Assembly: GCA_013694885.1 (NCBI GenBank)
Contig: JACDBO010000110.1
Span: 1-6,003, forward strand
Direction of reading: 5' to 3'
Length of the DNA: 6,003 nt
DNA from: Chloroflexia bacterium
Lineage (GTDB): Bacteria; Chloroflexota; Chloroflexia; Thermomicrobiales; UBA6265
The stretch's first letter is position 1. Each line of letters starts with the position of its first letter. The translations under genes and the position numbers were made by a program. This document shows, piece after piece, positions 4,747-6,003 of this stretch. The notes under the pieces are model-generated. The model saw only the letters and a list, made by a program, of their open reading frames with translations, was not told where the DNA came from and searched no databases.

Positions 4747-5895
4747 ATGGAAGCCACCTCGGAACCCGGCATCTACAAGCGCAAGGGCGAGCACGGCACG
4801 CACTACCTGGTCCGCGTCGAGTACCCACCCGATCCGACGACGGGCAAGCGGCGCCGGCGGTCCAAGACGTGCCGCACGCTGAAAGAGGCTAAGATCGAGC
4901 GGGCCAAGTGGCAGACTGAGATCGACCGTGGCACGGCCTTGGAGCCGAGCAAGACCACGGTGGCCGAGCTGATCGACCGCTGGCTGGCCGACGTAGCCGC
5001 CCACAACGTCAAGCCCTCGACACTGGAGGACTACGCGGGCACGATCAACAAGCACATCACCCCAGCCCTTGGCAGCGTCGCCATCCAGAAGCTGACCATC
5101 GATCAAGTGCAGACCTTCTATGCCGCCAAGCTCCGCGACGGCACGTCACCGCGCACCGTGCAGCTCTGCCACCTGCGGCTGTCACAAGCGCTCAAGCAGG
5201 GCGTGCAGTGGGGCTTGCTCCCTCGCAATGTCGCAGGCTTCGTCAAGCCGCCCCGCGTCACGTACAAGCGTGACGACGTGTGGAGCGTGGACGAGGGCCG
5301 GACCTTCTTAGCCACGGCCGAGGATGACAGCCTTCACCCCTTCTGGCTGCTGGCACTGAAGACCGGCATGCGGCGCTGGGAGCTGCTCGGCTTGCGCTGG
5401 CGTGACCTCGACCTCGACCGCGCGATGGCACATGTCCGCCAATCAGTGATCGTCTACGCCGGCGCGCCGCACATCCAGACACCCAAGACCGCGACGGCAC
5501 AGCGGGCGGTGAAGCTTTCGCCCGACGTGGTGGCCGCGCTGCGGGACCATCGCACGGCATGGGCGGCGCGCAAGCTGGCCGCGGCCGAGTGGCAGGAGAC
5601 GGACCTCATCTTTTGCACGCGCACGGGCGGCCCGCTCAATCCGAACAACATCGCGCGGGCCCATGAGGTGATCGTGAAGCGCTCAGGCGTGCGGCGTATC
5701 CGCTTTCACGACCTGCGGCACACGCACGCGACCTGGCTCTTGCAGTCGGGGCAGCCGGTGAAGGTGGTGTCTGAGCGGCTGGGGCACGCCAGGGTGAGCA
5801 TCACGCTCGACACCTACGCCGCTGTCCTGCCCGACATGCAGGATCGCGCCGTCGAAGCCTTCGACGCTCTCATGGCCGCCGAGCACGCCTCCTGA
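4747..5895 (+). CDS. int: Tyrosine-type site-specific integrase
   Basis: A full-length 382-residue phage/ICE-type tyrosine recombinase. Residues about 8-62 form an arm-type DNA-binding domain (IYKRKGEHGTHYLVRVEY...GKRRRRSKTCRTLKEAK). Residues about 70-165 are the SAM-like core-binding domain (TVAELIDRWLADV...SPRTVQLCHLRLSQALKQGV). The catalytic domain (about 176-375) has all residues: Arg209 in TGMRRWELLGLRW, Lys247 in TPKT, His321 and Arg324 in HDLRHTHATWLL, His347 in LGHARVSITLDTY and the nucleophile Tyr357. The usual small residue after the RR pair is Trp here, a minor oddity. AGGAGG (4736-4741) lies 5 bases before the ATG. It is co-directional with the excisionase-like gene and nothing is coded after it, fitting an element end. 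It should catalyse att recombination for insertion and, with the excisionase, removal. Confidence 0.97.
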   Translation: MEATSEPGIYKRKGEHGTHYLVRVEYPPDPTTGKRRRRSKTCRTLKEAKIERAKWQTEIDRGTALEPSKTTVAELIDRWLADVAAHNVKPSTLEDYAGTINKHITPALGSVAIQKLTIDQVQTFYAAKLRDGTSPRTVQLCHLRLSQALKQGVQWGLLPRNVAGFVKPPRVTYKRDDVWSVDEGRTFLATAEDDSLHPFWLLALKTGMRRWELLGLRWRDLDLDRAMAHVRQSVIVYAGAPHIQTPKTATAQRAVKLSPDVVAALRDHRTAWAARKLAAAEWQETDLIFCTRTGGPLNPNNIARAHEVIVKRSGVRRIRFHDLRHTHATWLLQSGQPVKVVSERLGHARVSITLDTYAAVLPDMQDRAVEAFDALMAAEHAS

Positions 5896-5915
5896 CGGCC
5901 ACATTCTGAGCGCAT

Positions 5916-5935
5916 GGTCACAAATAGGTCACAAA
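5916..5935 (+). repeat. Direct repeat GGTCACAAA, 11-bp period
   Basis: GGTCACAAA occurs at 5916-5924 and again at 5927-5935, separated by TA, 21 bases after the integrase stop. The 11-base period puts both copies on about the same face of the helix. Arm-binding integrases recognise short direct repeats beside their att core, and this integrase carries an N-terminal arm-type domain. These copies are therefore candidate arm sites. No experimental or comparative support is available here. Confidence 0.5.
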
Positions 5936-5940
5936 GGCGG

Positions 5941-5968
5941 TGGCTGGCTCCAACATCGGAGCCAGCCA
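5941..5968. repeat. Perfect 11-bp inverted repeat downstream of integrase
   Basis: TGGCTGGCTCC (5941-5951) and GGAGCCAGCCA (5958-5968) pair perfectly around a 6-base loop (AACATC). The GC-rich stem would be stable in RNA and could end the integrase transcript. It is not followed by a T run on either strand (ACATCAAAAAGG after it), so it is not a standard intrinsic terminator. It could instead belong to the attachment region, together with the direct repeats just before it. The remaining bases, 5969-6003, show no feature I can name. Confidence 0.5.
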
Positions 5969-6003
5969 ACATCAAAAAGGCTATGGATTCAATGAAACCA
6001 GGG

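Noticed and set aside
1..6003. CRISPR array, rRNA, tRNA, insertion sequence or transposase
   Set aside because: I looked for repeated spacer-like units, RNA gene arms and transposase motifs on both strands and saw none.

Overview
The window looks like the integrase-bearing end of an integrative mobile element from a high-GC bacterium. A Chloroflexota (Thermomicrobia-like) host is my best guess. It rests on the style of the secreted nuclease (excalibur calcium modules plus a C-terminal 'GCDPSYPGVCIPP...DLDC' block), the small Cys-rich proteins and the GC-rich codon use. Actinobacteria cannot be excluded from sequence alone.

Layout, left to right. (1) Bases 1-669, minus strand: a tight run of three small genes. 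They are an ABM/Dabb-like monooxygenase-fold protein, a two-CxxC zinc-ribbon protein, and a small Cys/His zinc-finger-like protein that leaves the window at base 1 and overlaps its neighbour by TGATG. (2) Bases 670-827: divergent intergenic region. (3) Bases 828-1388, plus strand: a putative DNA-binding protein with an N-terminal HTH, a central CxxC...HxxC zinc site and a C-terminal Myb/SANT-like segment. (4) Bases 1447-3083, minus strand: a two-gene module, a compact HipA-like kinase followed by a DUF3037 protein, overlapping by ATGA. Its base composition is visibly less GC-rich than its surroundings. (5) Bases 3125-4327, minus strand: a secreted Staphylococcal-nuclease-fold enzyme with three excalibur-type Ca-binding motifs. 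(6) Bases 4376-4507: divergent control region with a tandem 9-bp repeat next to an extended -10 promoter. (7) Bases 4508-5895, plus strand: a MerR/BldC-type excisionase-like protein and a tyrosine integrase. (8) Bases 5896-6003: non-coding tail with an 11-bp-spaced direct repeat and a perfect 11-bp stem-loop, plausible integrase arm sites and element end.

How the parts fit. The recombination pair (small winged-helix protein plus integrase) would drive integration and excision, with its own divergent promoter. The HipA-like/DUF3037 pair looks like accessory cargo, a candidate toxin-antitoxin-like or defence module. The secreted nuclease lies 41 bases upstream of it in the same direction. The left-hand small genes and the HTH-Zn-Myb protein resemble the small uncharacterised genes common on mobile elements. 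The most interesting item is the kinase/DUF3037 module as compositionally distinct cargo beside an integrase.
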